DNA of 64,000 nt from Diplosphaera chodatii (taxonomy: Eukaryota; Chlorophyta; Trebouxiophyceae; Prasiolales; Stichococcaceae). The stretch spans positions 682,001 to 746,000 of the forward strand of contig JAALGY010000033.1 of the NCBI GenBank assembly GCA_032358165.1, in the 5' to 3' direction. Of this stretch, positions 23,401-34,691 are shown one piece after another. Both the position numbers and the translations under genes were made by a program. The notes under the pieces were generated by a model that had not been told where the DNA came from, did no database searches, and saw only the letters and a list, made by a program, of their open reading frames with translations. Every line of letters starts with the position of its first letter. Position 1 is the first letter of the stretch.

Positions 23401-26400
23401 GTAAGAACCACGCACATACCTTCATGGTGTAGGCCATGCCGCAGCGCTGGTGGTCCTCCGCCTTGAGGGGCGTGTAGCTGCTCAGGTCCGGCTCCCCTGC
23501 AGCTCAGCAATGTCCCAACTTGTCTGCTGCTGCAGCTTGCCACGACACCAGCACAGCATGTGGGGTCCACAGGCATGCCTCCGTGCAGTGGCCCGGGCAA
23601 GAGGGCGAGGTCAATGACCGCAGGCGCACCGCCGATGTCCGCCGGCATGCCGAACTCCGCCACAGGGCTGGGCGGGCGGTCCGACAGCAGGTCCGGCATC
23701 GCGCTGCTGGCGGTGGGCGACAGCACGCTCGCGATGTTGAAGCTGTCGCTGTGCAGCACGTTGCGCCCCTGCAGTCCAGCAGGCAGGGTTTGGGTGATGA
23801 CGAACAACAGGGTGCTGCGCTGGATGTAGTCTGACTAGTTGCAGGGCATCTGGACCAAACGCCTGCAGACAGGACAGGCGTTGCAAGCATCCCGGACTAT
23901 CTTGGGCTCAAGGCGGCATGGCAGAACTGCAGTCACACCTGAGCAGCGGCGCCAGACGGTGCACTGATTTGTGGCAGGGCCCTGGCTGCCTGCTGCTGAG
24001 GAGCATCCCCACCCCTACGCACATCGACCCCGATCAGTATCACAAAAATAATGCAGTCCAGCAGCGAAAGCTGCGGCTTCTGCCTGGCACAGCATCATGC
24101 AATTCAACCTGACACATGTGCCATAAGCTGTGTTGTGCAAAAGGGATATGATATGACTCCGCACCCGAGCTCGCCACCAGGAAAGCCGCCGGCGGGCGCA
24201 GTTGCCGCAGCTGGCGGCGGCGGTGCCGGGAAGGCCGCATCATCGAAGCTGGCCCAGCCCGCGGGGGCCGTCTGGCCGCCGGGCGTGAACCCTGACGACG
24301 CCATGAACCCGCCTGCAACAGTAGCACGCTTGGACTCGAGACTTGCTGTTGCACACGCTGCAGGATTCTCAATCTGATGACCCGAACACTGCTGTGCCTA
24401 AAACGCTGCAGTCGCAACCCCTGCTGTAGGGCTGCACACCTCCAACCGGCACCAGCGCGGTGCTGCTGCTGCCAGCCGGCTCGCTGGCAGCTGCGGGCGG
24501 CCCGCCGCCAAAGTCAAACCAATCGGCGCCAGAGGCGGGTGCGCCCTGGCCTTGGGGCGCATTTTGGGGCGGCGGCGGCGCCTCGAGCTGCAGCGGGGCA
24601 CCCCAGGGGGGCAGCTGCGGCTGCTGGGGAGCAGCACCGCCGCCGTAGGGCTGCATCTGCAGCTGCGGCGCCGCAGGGCTGCCAAAGCTGCTCCACTCTG
24701 GCGGCGTGGCACTCGGCGCGCTCGGCTGGGACTCAGAAGCAGCGGTGCTGCTGCTGAAGTCCTGGAAGGGGTTGCTGGTCGCGTCCGGTGGCGGCTCTGC
24801 AGACGGCGCCGGCTGCGGCACCAGCGGCTGCAGCTGCTCTGGCGGCGACTGCGCAGCATCCGCAGGCGCTGCGCCGGCGCTGACCGAAGCAATGGACGGC
24901 GCCTCTGGCAGCGACGTCGCCTCTGGGGCCGGCGCCTGCTGCGTCTGCCGCTGTGCCCCGGGGTCGGGGGGCGTCGGCACCGCTTCACTCACCGCGCCTG
25001 CAGCGGGTGGCTCAGAGGTGGCGCCGTTGCCTTCTGGTTTTTCTCCCCCTTCTGCCGGGGCCGCTTCCGCAGCATCCGGGTCCGGCAGCTGCAGGGCGTC
25101 CCTCGCGCCCTCGCCGCCGCCCGCAGAAGACGCTGCGGCGCCGTCGTCCGGCGGGCCACCCGCCGCCGAGATGGCAGCCGCGGCCCCTGCTGCGGCCATG
25201 CCGGCCGCGGCCACCGCTCCCACGCCGGGCGCGGCGCCGCCTGCTCGGGGCGAGGACCCGGCGGCTGCGGCGGGCGACGTGGGCGGCGAGGCGCGGCGTG
25301 CCATCAGGAACTCCGCCGGCAGCAGCGCGCCTGCACCACGAAAAGCGCAGCATGACCCTCGTGTACTGAGCCCAACGTAACAGTCGACCAGCAGCTGTGT
25401 TGTCCCAAGCACCTGTGCGCTCAAGTCTGCAACAATTTCGACCCTGTTTTCTAGCCATGGCAATCATGGTGTGATCAGTGTGAAGCTAGTGTGGGCTCAG
25501 AGCACGCCCGCAGCTGCACAGGCAGCGCATGGCCTGACAGGGCAATTGGAGGCGCACCAAACACGTCCTCCGCGGGCGGCGGGGGCAGCGGCGGCGGGCT
25601 GCGCGCCGCCGGCCACTGCCGCGCCGCGGCGGTGGACCCTGCAAGAGCGGCGCGGGTGCTGCCCTCAGCCAGCTGCCCATCGCAGAGTCGCTTGATCAGA
25701 GCTGATGGACAAAAGGAGTCACCCCCCCGCGGACCCGCCAGGTGGTCGTGCCTCATCATCCAACACCAGCATACCTCCACATAGGGTTGGATGTGAAGCA
25801 AGCGCATGTGCACCTGGAGCAGGGGCCTCTGAAGTGGGGGGGCTACTGGGCGACTGGGCAGCTTGCACGGGCGCGCTGAATGCATCCAAGTTGCTGGGCA
25901 CCGACACGGCGGTTGGGGGCGCCAGCACCGGCTGCTGCTCCCCAGGCGGCAGCACCGCCTGCTCGACGCCAGCGGACATGGTCAGCTGAAAACCTCACGA
26001 CACTAGATCGGCACTCATGGCCCTCACCCCAGCAGGTTGCCATCAGTCCACGCCCCTGCTGAGCTGCGGCAATCAAGCCATGCACGGGTGCACACATCCG
26101 AGGTGGCTGTGTTTGCCTCGCTCACCTCTGCAACAGACACTGGGACTTCGAAGCTGGGGCGGGCTGGCGAGACTGGCGGCGGCGAGGGGTGCGTGACATA
26201 TGGGACGCGCCTGGGCGGGGGCTGAGGCTCCTGTATCAGCATGGGAGATGAGTAGGGCAGGTCTGTGACGATGTGAACCTTCGACGGTCAGGTAGGTCGG
26301 AAACATCAGTGCTCATATGTACGTACACAGTAGGGTCGGGTTGACGGCTAGCACCTGCGCAAATTGCTCGAAGGAGCCGAAGCCCTTTGACATGTCGGCG

Positions 26401-29400
26401 CCGCCGGCAGCGGAGGCCGGCTGCGCTGCGGTGGAAGACGACTCGCCGAAGGTGGCCCAGCCAGATCCAGGGCTCATCGCAGCACTGACTGCAGCATCTG
26501 ATGTCGCTGGAGCCTCGACAGGCGGTGGACCACCCGGCAATGGGAATGCTGCAAACCCTCCGCCTGCTGGGCTGCCGTTGCTGCCGTCGATGAATGCAGG
26601 TGCATTGGTGCCGCGGTTTTCCACGAGGTCCGTGGCTGACGGCGTCTTGAGGCTGCGGCGCTGCTGCCGCGCAAACCCTGCTGCTGTCTCCACTGCTGCT
26701 GGCTCAGCCAAGGAAGGCGGGGAAACTGGCTTTGCCGCTTCTGTGACAGCATCCTGGACCTGCATGCACATGTAAGACTTGACCATCAGCCATCCGAATA
26801 AACATGCCTGCGCACCAACCAGGCTGGTTCCATTGCAGGGTAATGGTGATCATGGCACTCATTGCACTGAGCATTTTCCCCTCCATAGCAACATACCGCC
26901 TGTTGTGACGTGGCGCTCACCTCAGCGCCATCTGGCAGCGCCGCCGCAGCTGCAGAGTCTGCGCCTGCTTGCCCGTTCTCCAGCACCCCCGGCAGCGCGG
27001 CTGGCGACTGCTCCAGAGTGCCGAGTCCCTGTGCCGGCCCCGCTGCAGAGTCCCTTGCAGGTGCCTCCTGCAGTGCTGGCGTGAGCTCTGCCGCATCTGG
27101 CATGACAGGTCTGTCAGCTGAGCTGTTGACAGGGCCCACAGACGTGCCGGCGTCCGCTGCTGGGGCGGCGGCGGGCGTTCCAAAGGCCACGGGAGCCTCC
27201 GAGTCATAGCTGCTGCTGGACACACCGCCAGCCTCTGCAAGGCTCAGCGCCCTGCAGCAGAGGCCACGCCAGTACTCACACGGCATGCTTCCGCCTTGCA
27301 GTTGGCACAACGAACCCAGGCGGCAGCAGATGACGTCATGGCCCTGAAACACCTGCACAGAGGGGTGCAAGGATCACCTGGAGTGCGCGTGCACCATGCC
27401 CGGCGGCAGCGCGCCCTGCGGCTGGCTGACCGGCACGGAGTGCAGCACGGCCGGCCGCGGCGGCGCCTCCGGTGCCGCTGGAGCGGCAGCGGGCGAGCCA
27501 GCCTCAGCAGCGTCGGCGGCGCCCTCCGCAATGGTTGCCGGTATGGGGATGTCCTCGCCCAGCATCGTGGCGTCGGCAGCGTCTGCCACAGAGGCCGAGG
27601 TCTCCAGCGGGGCAGCGGCACTGCTGCCGGGCTCAGCGGTTGCGGCATCCTCGGCAGACGCTCCGGCACCCTCGGCAGCCACCGCACTTGCAGGCGCTGC
27701 AGGCTCTGGTGGCGTGTGCGGCAGCAGCGGCGAGGCGTCTCCTCCCGTGCCAACTCCTTCGGACTCTGCTGACCCAGTGCCCTCTGCCGCAGCAACCCCT
27801 GCTGCGCCGTTCCCACCTGGCTCTTCTGCTGACACCTGCCCTGCGCCAGTGTCAGCGGCAGAGATATTGCCATTGTTGCCGCTGTGTGCATCTGCCTCGC
27901 TCGCTGCAGCTGCGGCAGCAGGCTGCTCACTTGCTCTCGCCGACAAAGCCTGCCCGTCAGAGGCGGTGTCTGCAGCTGCAACAGGTTCAGCTGCCCCAGC
28001 AGACTCGGGTGGCAGGTGCGCTGCTGAAGGCATTGCTCGCTCCTCACTTGGCTGTGCGTCTGCTGGCGGTTTGGCTTCCGTCAAATTCGCTTCTGCAGGA
28101 GCAGCTTGTGCTACAGGGTCGGCTGCCCCAGCGGATTCGGGCGGCAGGTGCGGCGCCGAGGGCATTGCTCGTGCCTCCTGTGGCGGTGCTGCTGCCTCCT
28201 CAGCGTCGGTTGTTGCAGGTGCAGCCTCTGCAACAGGCTCAGCCGCGCCGGCAGCCTCTGGCGGCAGGTGCGGGGCTGAAGGCATGGCCCGCGCCTCACT
28301 TGCTTGTGCATCTGCTGATGCCATGGCTTCTGTGGAGACGTCTGCTGCAGGAGCAGCCTCTGCAACAGGCTCAGCTGCACCCGCAGACTCTGGCGGCAGG
28401 TGTGGGGCTGAGGGCATGGCTCGCGACTCGCTGGGCTGCGCTTCAGCCGCCTCGGCATCGGCTGTTGCGGGTGCAGCCTCTGCTACAGGGTCGGCAGCCC
28501 CTGCAGACTCGGGCGGCAGGTGTGCAGCTGAGGGCATTGCCCGCGTGTCTTCTGGCTGTGCCACCTCAGCAGCATCGGGAGCCGCAGACGCTGTACCCTC
28601 GGCCGCCGCTGGCTCATCTTCCCCTGCAGCCTCAGGGGGCATGTGCGGCGCTGAGGGCAGGGCTGGCGGCTCGTCAGGCTGCCCCGCAGCGCCGGAGCCG
28701 CCCGCAGCAGGCTGCCCTCCATCCCCGAAGGTGGCCCAAGCCCCTGGCAGCGCCGCCGGCGGTGCTGTGGCTGCTCTCGCCGCTGCAGAGGCCTCCTGTC
28801 CACCCGAGGCCCCTGCCGCAGCTGCGCTGACAGGCTGCTGCTGCTCTCCAGGGCCTGCTGCACGAGTCTGGCTCTGAGGGACCTCTGTTTGCGTATCGCC
28901 GTACACGAATGCTCAGGGCAAAGCAGGACGCTGAGAACCACGCATGACGACCACTCTATGGGAAAGCAAAAAGCAGAGGGTTCACCTGGTATGGGGGCAG
29001 ATGGCGCGCGGGGCGCGGGGCGGCTGGGCCGTAGGAAGCCCTCCATGTTGCCGGACGCCGAGCGGTGGCGGCGGTGGCGGCCACCCACCTGGTCCGCAGT
29101 GTCCTGCCACGGAGCATGTGTTGTTGACACGGCTGAATTAAGTATGAACATGCAATGTTCCCCCAAGGGCAATGTGCGTTCGAATCGGTAAGCCGTGAGA
29201 CAGCAGGTGGCCTCGCGGCCCCACTTGGGGGATGGCATACATGGTGTGCTGTCATGTTGTCAGGCGTGGGGTTAGCATGCACGTCTGCATGGAGTCGTGC
29301 GCTCACAGACAGCTGGCGCGACAGGCTGCCGAAGCGGGGGGAGATGGGGGAGCGCGGGGTGCCCGCCGGGCTGGCGCCCTGGACGGGGCTGAACGTGAAG

Positions 29401-32134
29401 TCGTCGTCCGACGCGCCGGCCGCCTGCCAGCAGACCGCACCGCAGCACGTCAAGGCAGGGTGGTTGCATGGCCTGCCATCTGGCGCAGCGTGTGGACCGG
29501 AAGGGCCCCAGGCCCAGAGGGAGCGCTAGGCAATGAGGTGCGGCGGTTTTGCTCTCAGGCCTGGCACCGGTCTTCGGACTTACGCCTCCAGGACCAGCAG
29601 CCATATGGCACACCTCGGAGCCGCCGGCGCTGGGCTGTGCGGCCAGGGGCCCGCTGCCGGCAGAGCGCTGCGCCTCAGCGGCCTGCAGCTTCTTGAGCCG
29701 CTCCCTGAGGCTCATGGCCTGCGCCACGCTGCCCGCCGGCTGCGGCGGCGCCTTGAGCCTCGCCAGCTCCACCTCCCGCTGCTTCACCCCCGCCTGCAGG
29801 CATGCGCACAGTACACGATCCTCGAGTTTGGTGAGAGCACTGCCAGCGCCCATCAGCATTGTTCAGCTAGATGCGGCTTTCCATCCAGCCATGGTCATTG
29901 ATCTGCTGCCTCCTGCTTGCCGGCCGGGGCGCTGAGATGCTGGTTGTCAGCGTGTGAGCCTTGATGCAAGGCGCTGCTACTGCTGGTTTGCCAGGAGCAA
30001 CCGCAGGTCGACGGCATCTGCAGCTTGGCGCTCGGCGCCACAGGAGTCCGGGCCCCGCACCTCAATGCGCTGCACCGCCTGCGCGGCCTCCTCCACCAGC
30101 TCCGCATCGCCCACCTCCCGCGCCTCCGCCTGCAGCTCCTGCGCCTCCTGCAGCCGCGCCTGCAGGGGCGAAGGCAGGCGTCGGTCGCACGCACCGCCAG
30201 AAGCATCGGGGGGCAACAACAGCATCACAGCTGCTCTGCCGGGGCCGGAGCACACGCGCCTGCTGCCGCTCCAGCTCCTCCTCCAGGGCTCTGATGCGTG
30301 GGTCGGCGGCGCCCAACGCAGCGGCAGAGGGGAAGTCTGCCGATCCACCCCGCCTGTGGAGGCCGGGGCCACCTGCGCAGCGCAAAGGCTCAGTCAAGCA
30401 TAGTAGACAACACCACCTGCTGACGATACTGCTCGGCAACCGGGCACGGTACTGTTGGCGCACTCGGTCGGTGCACCTGACTCAGGGAAGGGCTGGGTCG
30501 GAGCTGCAGCCACGCTCCCGGTGTTGGCAGGAGGGATCTGGTCGCTGCTGACCGTGGACAGGCGCGATGGCGTCAGGCTGAAGGCGCGACTCTGCATGGC
30601 AGCGGGAACCGGCACGCCATGTCAGCAACACGCTGCCTGCTGCCTGCCTGCTACGTGAAAGCCAGGAAAGCTCAGCAGGGGTGATGCATGCTGCCGGCGT
30701 GGCAAGGCAGGGGGCAGCACCTGCAAAGCAGAGCCGGCTGCGGGTGCGGGCGGCAGGTTGCGGTCGCGGTGCGCAGTGTACACCAGGTGGGTGACGACAA
30801 AGAAGTCCCCGCGCCCCAGCATCGCCTTGTCCGAGCCGCAGACAAACCCAAGCACCCGCTGAATGGCAGCATCCTGTGTCCATTTAACAGACTTGCAAGT
30901 CTCGCATGTACAGATGCCACCCGTGGCCCAGGTCGTGTGTCTGCCTTGAGCTGGCTACAGCTGAGTGAACATCGCAACTGGTCCGTGAGGCGTACCCTTC
31001 CAGCACAGACGCTGCATGCGCTCACCTGCAGGTTCGCCCTGGAAAAGTAGTCCCTCGCCTGCGACAGCTCCACCCAGGAGCCGCCCTGCTTGGCGCGCTC
31101 AAAGTGTGCATCATACTTTGCTGCCTCCGGCGGGGTGATGTCCGCCGCCACAGCCTCAGGAGTCTGCGGCAGCCAACGACGAGACGTGATCCGCGAACTG
31201 AACGAGCGTATTGCCATACATGCAGATGCTGCAAAAGAGGCCAACAGCACCGTGCGAGTCCCTTGATGTCGGCAACGTGTGTGGGCGCAGCAGCCTAGGG
31301 ACTGCACCTGAAACCGCGCAATCTGCGCGTCCATGTCCTCTTGCGACAGCGGGCCGGTGCGCTGCGCGCCGCCGGTGGCCGGCTGCTGCTGCACGGGCGG
31401 CAGGGCGGCTGCACCCGACCCCGCACGAGCGGCAGCACTCAGGGATGCCGACAGCTGCCTTGCCACATCCGGCAACGGCTTCCCTTGCAGCGCGTCATAC
31501 GCCATGCGCAGCGCGATGCGCAGCTCCCCCTGTCAGATGACCAAGCATGCTTGCTCGGCACGTCTAAGGCATGCTCAGCAACAGGCTGCCGACATGAGCA
31601 CAGCGATTGCCCTTTCAAGCAAGGCTTGGGAGTCGCGTTGACCACTTGCCGGAGAGCGCAGCGCGTTCTGGGGCGCGCTCAGCCGCCAGATATTGCTGAG
31701 CACGTGCTCCGGCAGCCCTGATGGCCTGAAGAAGGGCGGAGCCTCCATGGGGCTGATGACGCCGTCACCATCTGGAGACGATATGACGTGATCAGCTGCC
31801 GGTGGTCAGCAGACATCTGGAGTGCCTCCAGCTTCGCGTACTATGTAAGGAAGCGGAGCAACATGGGGCACGTGGTAGCTTCAATCGCATGTGATGTGCA
31901 GACCTGCATCAGCGGTGGCGAAAGCCGCATCCACCAGCTCAGCCGACGCCAGGCACTGTTGCAAATGATCCACTGCACCCATGCACACACTTCACGTCCT
32001 CGTACGGGCGCACACAGAATGAAGCAAGCCAGCGAGCAATGAAGCAGCATGCATGGAGATCCAAGTGAAGCCCAGCACATGCGATGCGTCAAGATGGCCT
32101 GCACACCGGTCCATTCGAATTGCGGGTACGCCAT
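20492..32134 (-). CDS. large EH-domain endocytic scaffold with C-terminal UBA and AIDA-type C2 domains
   Basis: Read as one gene of many exons in a continuous minus-strand series, beginning with the ATG at 32134 (exon 1, 32107-32134). EH1 spans 31771-31440 (DGDGVISPMEAPPFFRPSGL, then VLSNIWRLS and RMAYDALQGKPLPD). EH2 spans 31165-30740 (ITPPEAAKYDAHFERAKQGG, then GRGDFFVVTHLVYTAHRDR). Coiled-coil segments follow at 30310-30050 and 29800-29690. A long Ala/Pro/Glu-rich disordered part follows. A third EH-like domain is at 23450-22850 (AWALADVDRDNRLNAQ, then EFAVFMWLLKSAKKGLPVPP). A UBA domain is split by an intron at 22590-22270 (ELAELVALGFGEADAQ, then ALEANDWNLQPAASALLARR). An AIDA-type C2 domain ends the protein at 21500-20492 (DANVVVEIKHWKSKEKRF, then FAKPMDPTAKKNK). 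Clathrin-adaptor-type W-x-x-F motifs and one NPF are present. A role in endocytosis is inferred. Two adjacent genes remain possible. Confidence 0.62.
22448..22493. repeat. 20-base direct repeat within an intron of the EH/UBA/C2 gene
   Basis: The sequence GTTGGTTTGATTGGAGCATC occurs at 22448-22467 and again, identical, at 22474-22493 (period 26 bases). It lies in the intron that splits the UBA domain (about 22337-22521). Confidence 0.85.
27990..28690 (-). repeat. tandem coding repeat (PSAPHLPPESAGAAEP units)
   Basis: Six imperfect copies of a ~40-residue unit (118-133 bases) are encoded on the minus strand in the disordered region of the EH protein. Each contains a core such as AMPSAPHLPPESAGAAEP followed by an Ala/Glu-rich spacer with Thr/Asp. 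On the + strand the GGCAGGTG-like core recurs at about 28010, 28141, 28261, 28394, 28512 and 28635. The copy nearest the N terminus (PSAPHMPPEAAGEDEP) is the most diverged. Confidence 0.85.
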
Positions 32135-32620
32135 GACGAAGCGCCAGTCACCCTACAGCTCGATTGCTCCCGTCAGCAAGCTGGTCAACTGCAAGAGAAA
32201 TTTCACATCCCCTCCATGTTGCCACGCATGTTCAGGGATTCGATGAATGCCACACGTGTACAGTTGCTCGGATAGGGTTGCACATCCGTGCTCTCCCTTC
32301 TGCATGCGTGCAACGACAGTGCTGGAAGTGCCTGTGGGATTGCTTGCGTCAACCTAGCTGGGAAGGGTCGATGAGGAGGTGCACGTGTTTGTCAAGCTGG
32401 AGCGTCATGGCCTGCTGACAACTGGCTTGTGTGGCATCAATGCGTAACCTTGCTGCGACCAAACTCAGATTCGTCCATCGATCGTCCGAACACCGCGCAG
32501 GAACTGCTCAACACTCTCGTCTGTTATACAGGCACGATCAAGGCGTGCTAGATATTGTACATAATGAATGAACACAACTCCGCTGCAGTTCACCGCAGGA
32601 CTCTGATACTGTGAACGGCA
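32135..32620. promoter_or_regulatory. upstream region of the EH/UBA/C2 gene
   Basis: The flanking genes are both on the minus strand, so this holds the promoter of the EH-domain gene and the 3' UTR of the PAP-like gene. It is more AT-rich than surrounding coding DNA. No specific element was recognised. Confidence 0.35.
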
Positions 32621-33734
32621 TCAACTTTTGTCGCTATCGGTGAAGCTGGAAACCCTTAACATCAAGATGTAGCCGCCTTGGCTGCTGCGCACAGCGGCGA
32701 TGTTGTCGTCCACGTGGAAGAAGCTGTACACCTTCTGCTTTTCAGGCTCCCACCGCTTGCTGGATACCTCCCGCTGGAAGGCTGTGATGCGGCTGCGGCT
32801 GAAGGCGAACTGCATGTCGGAGGGCGCCTGCCACTTGAACCTGCCAAAGAACCTGCATGGCCGGCAGGCTGGCTCACAAAGGCCCTAGCAGTGACTCGTT
32901 TGCATGGCCGATATCACCAAGTCTAGATGCAGCTGTGCTCACGTGAAGTCGATTGGGCCGATGTCAGATGCCAAGTCGATGGTGTCAGTTGCGACGTCAA
33001 CGTCAACAACCTGCAGACCATCGGCAGCACAGATCAGAAACCTGATTTGCCCTGTTCCGAGCTTGCATCATGCTGCATCCTGACATTGACGTCAGCAGTG
33101 ATTGACAGGCTGAGGCGTCCAGCACCTCGTTGACGGGAATGTATTTCAGGAAGGGCGGCCCGTCCGACCCGAACACGAGCTTCCACCTGCCCTGCAGCTG
33201 GTGTAATGTGTCCGACCTCTGCGCTCCCGTCACGCTTTCTAAATGCGCAAGGGCACCTGTGACCAGCTGCGGAGCCACCTGCATACGGATGACTGAGAAT
33301 TCCTGCTGCATCAGCCGTCAGCAGGAGAAGACGAACGGAGGGATGCAGAGAGGTTGTATATCCTCTCGATTGAATAGGAAGCTCTGACTGCTGAAGGCAA
33401 GCCCTGGGATGCTCACGCTTTTGCTGCGAGCTGCATGCGTCAGCAGCACCACAGCCTGCTGCTTGATGGAGCGCTCCTCGTCGCTCGTGAACTGGTCCAA
33501 GAAATGCTGCCGTGCTGCGTTGTCCTTGTCGGAGAGCTGCGGAGTGACTGTCTGCTGTGCACTGGCTTGCACAGTGCGCCGCCGTCCGCATGGGTGTGGC
33601 CTGCTGTGCAGCTGATGCTGCCAATGACCGGCAGCATGAGGCACCAGTCGCACGGTGCATGTTTGCCGCACGTACCTGCTCGCGCTACGTGTCTCCAGTG
33701 ATGCATGCCGCTGCATGCTGACGGAAATCGCCAT
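32621..33734 (-). CDS. plastid lipid-associated protein (PAP/fibrillin)-like
   Basis: Probable chloroplast protein of the PAP/fibrillin fold, a family linked to plastoglobules and thylakoid lipids. Exon 1 starts at the ATG at 33734 and has a typical transit peptide (MAISVSMQRHASLETRSASR and more Arg/His/Ser-rich sequence, with VQASAQ near the likely cleavage site). Exon 1 continues with a helical segment (DEERSIKQQAVVLLTHAARS). The second exon has LHQLQGRWKLVFGSDGPPFL and KYIPVNEVL, the family's 'L-x-G-x-W-x-L-x-x' strand. Further exons give DIGPIDF, then FKWQAPSDMQFAFSRSRIT and SSQGGYILMLRVSSFTDSDK at the C terminus. The transit peptide and the W strand are clear; placement in the fibrillin family is less sure than the plastid location. 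Confidence 0.6.
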
Positions 33735-34162
33735 GCGAAGTAGATAGTCAGCGCGGGTATCTGATTACGAAGCAGCACCTATGACGTTCAAAGTTTCAAA
33801 TGCCGCCTGCGACGGCTGCGAGCAAGGCGTCACTTAGGTGCGCAGAACGACATTCCAGAACTGGAAGTGCAAACGGGCAAATGATCAAGCATGCGTTAGT
33901 CATCGGCTGCATGCTGCATGCTGAATTGCTGATGGATCAGCAATGGACTCGAGGCTTCTTGAGGTCCATCGCACATGCGTGCATCATTGTCTCTTGCAAC
34001 ACCATGTTAGGTTGGAGCAGCGGCATGAGATCATGTCGTAGCGAAGTACAGCCTGGTGTAGCAACCTTGCGATGTGGCATCGGGGTATTCTCAACCGGCG
34101 CGCAGCCATCATAAAACAGTTGTTCTTAGCAACATGATCCGTCCCACGGACATCTGAGCGTG
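33735..34162. promoter_or_regulatory. divergent intergenic region
   Basis: Between the start of the PAP-like gene (-) and the miniprotein frame (+). No domain-bearing frame and no recognised motif. Confidence 0.3.
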
Positions 34163-34354
34163 ATGTTGATGGCTCCAACGGTCTCTATAGGCTTCTCGGA
34201 CGTGCTGCTTCTTGTGCTTGTGGCAGCGGTGCTGCTGTACTTTGTGCCCATGCGGCTGCGGCGCAGCCTGCGCAGCCCCCCTGCGGCGCAGTCTGCCTAC
34301 AGCTCAAAAGCCACCAGCTTCACTAGCACGTCTGCTGTGCCGAAGTCGAACTGA
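34163..34354 (+). CDS. possible one-TM miniprotein (63 aa)
   Basis: Short frame starting MLMAPTVSIGFSDVLL with a single strong hydrophobic helix (DVLLLVLVAAVLLYFVPM, about residues 12-29). Four arginines lie just after it (MRLRRSLR) and a Ser/Thr-rich tail follows. The positive-side charge is what a real membrane anchor would show. No family was recognised. It could equally be the first exon of the downstream large gene, although no good donor joins them. Confidence 0.35.
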   Translation: MLMAPTVSIGFSDVLLLVLVAAVLLYFVPMRLRRSLRSPPAAQSAYSSKATSFTSTSAVPKSN

Positions 34355-34691
34355 CAGCTTAGTGGTCATTGCTTTGGCTCCGCTCCCCTGTTCGACGATC
34401 CTTGCCGCTGGCAACCTGCTCCGTGGCACTGCGTCTCGCAGCCGATGCAGAAACGCAGAGCAGGCACCGGCCCACGAGGCACGTGGCGGCAGCAGCAGAC
34501 GGTAGCAGCTGCAGTCGCTCATGCCACAGCACAGCCGACGCTGGCGTCGCGCCCAAACTTGCTGCAGGTGCATTTTGTTGCGTCATGACTGTGGCACGCA
34601 TATCTGGATCTGGCGCGGCTCCTCAGCCAGCTGCCCATCCTCAATTGACACTGGTCAGCTTGTTTCTGCAACCGGCCGTATTTGCTCGCAG

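Noticed and set aside
24104..25463. Separate small proline/alanine-rich genes in the EH locus
   Set aside because: Adjacent minus-strand segments join in compatible phase through GT-AG introns from 28.9 kb down to 20.5 kb, so they are better explained as one disordered stretch.
27396..28877. 493-codon plus-strand frame over the repeat region
   Set aside because: Shadow of the minus-strand EH-protein exon: Ala/Ser/Gly-rich and without splice context. The minus-strand frame has the W-x-x-F motifs and joins in phase to its neighbours.
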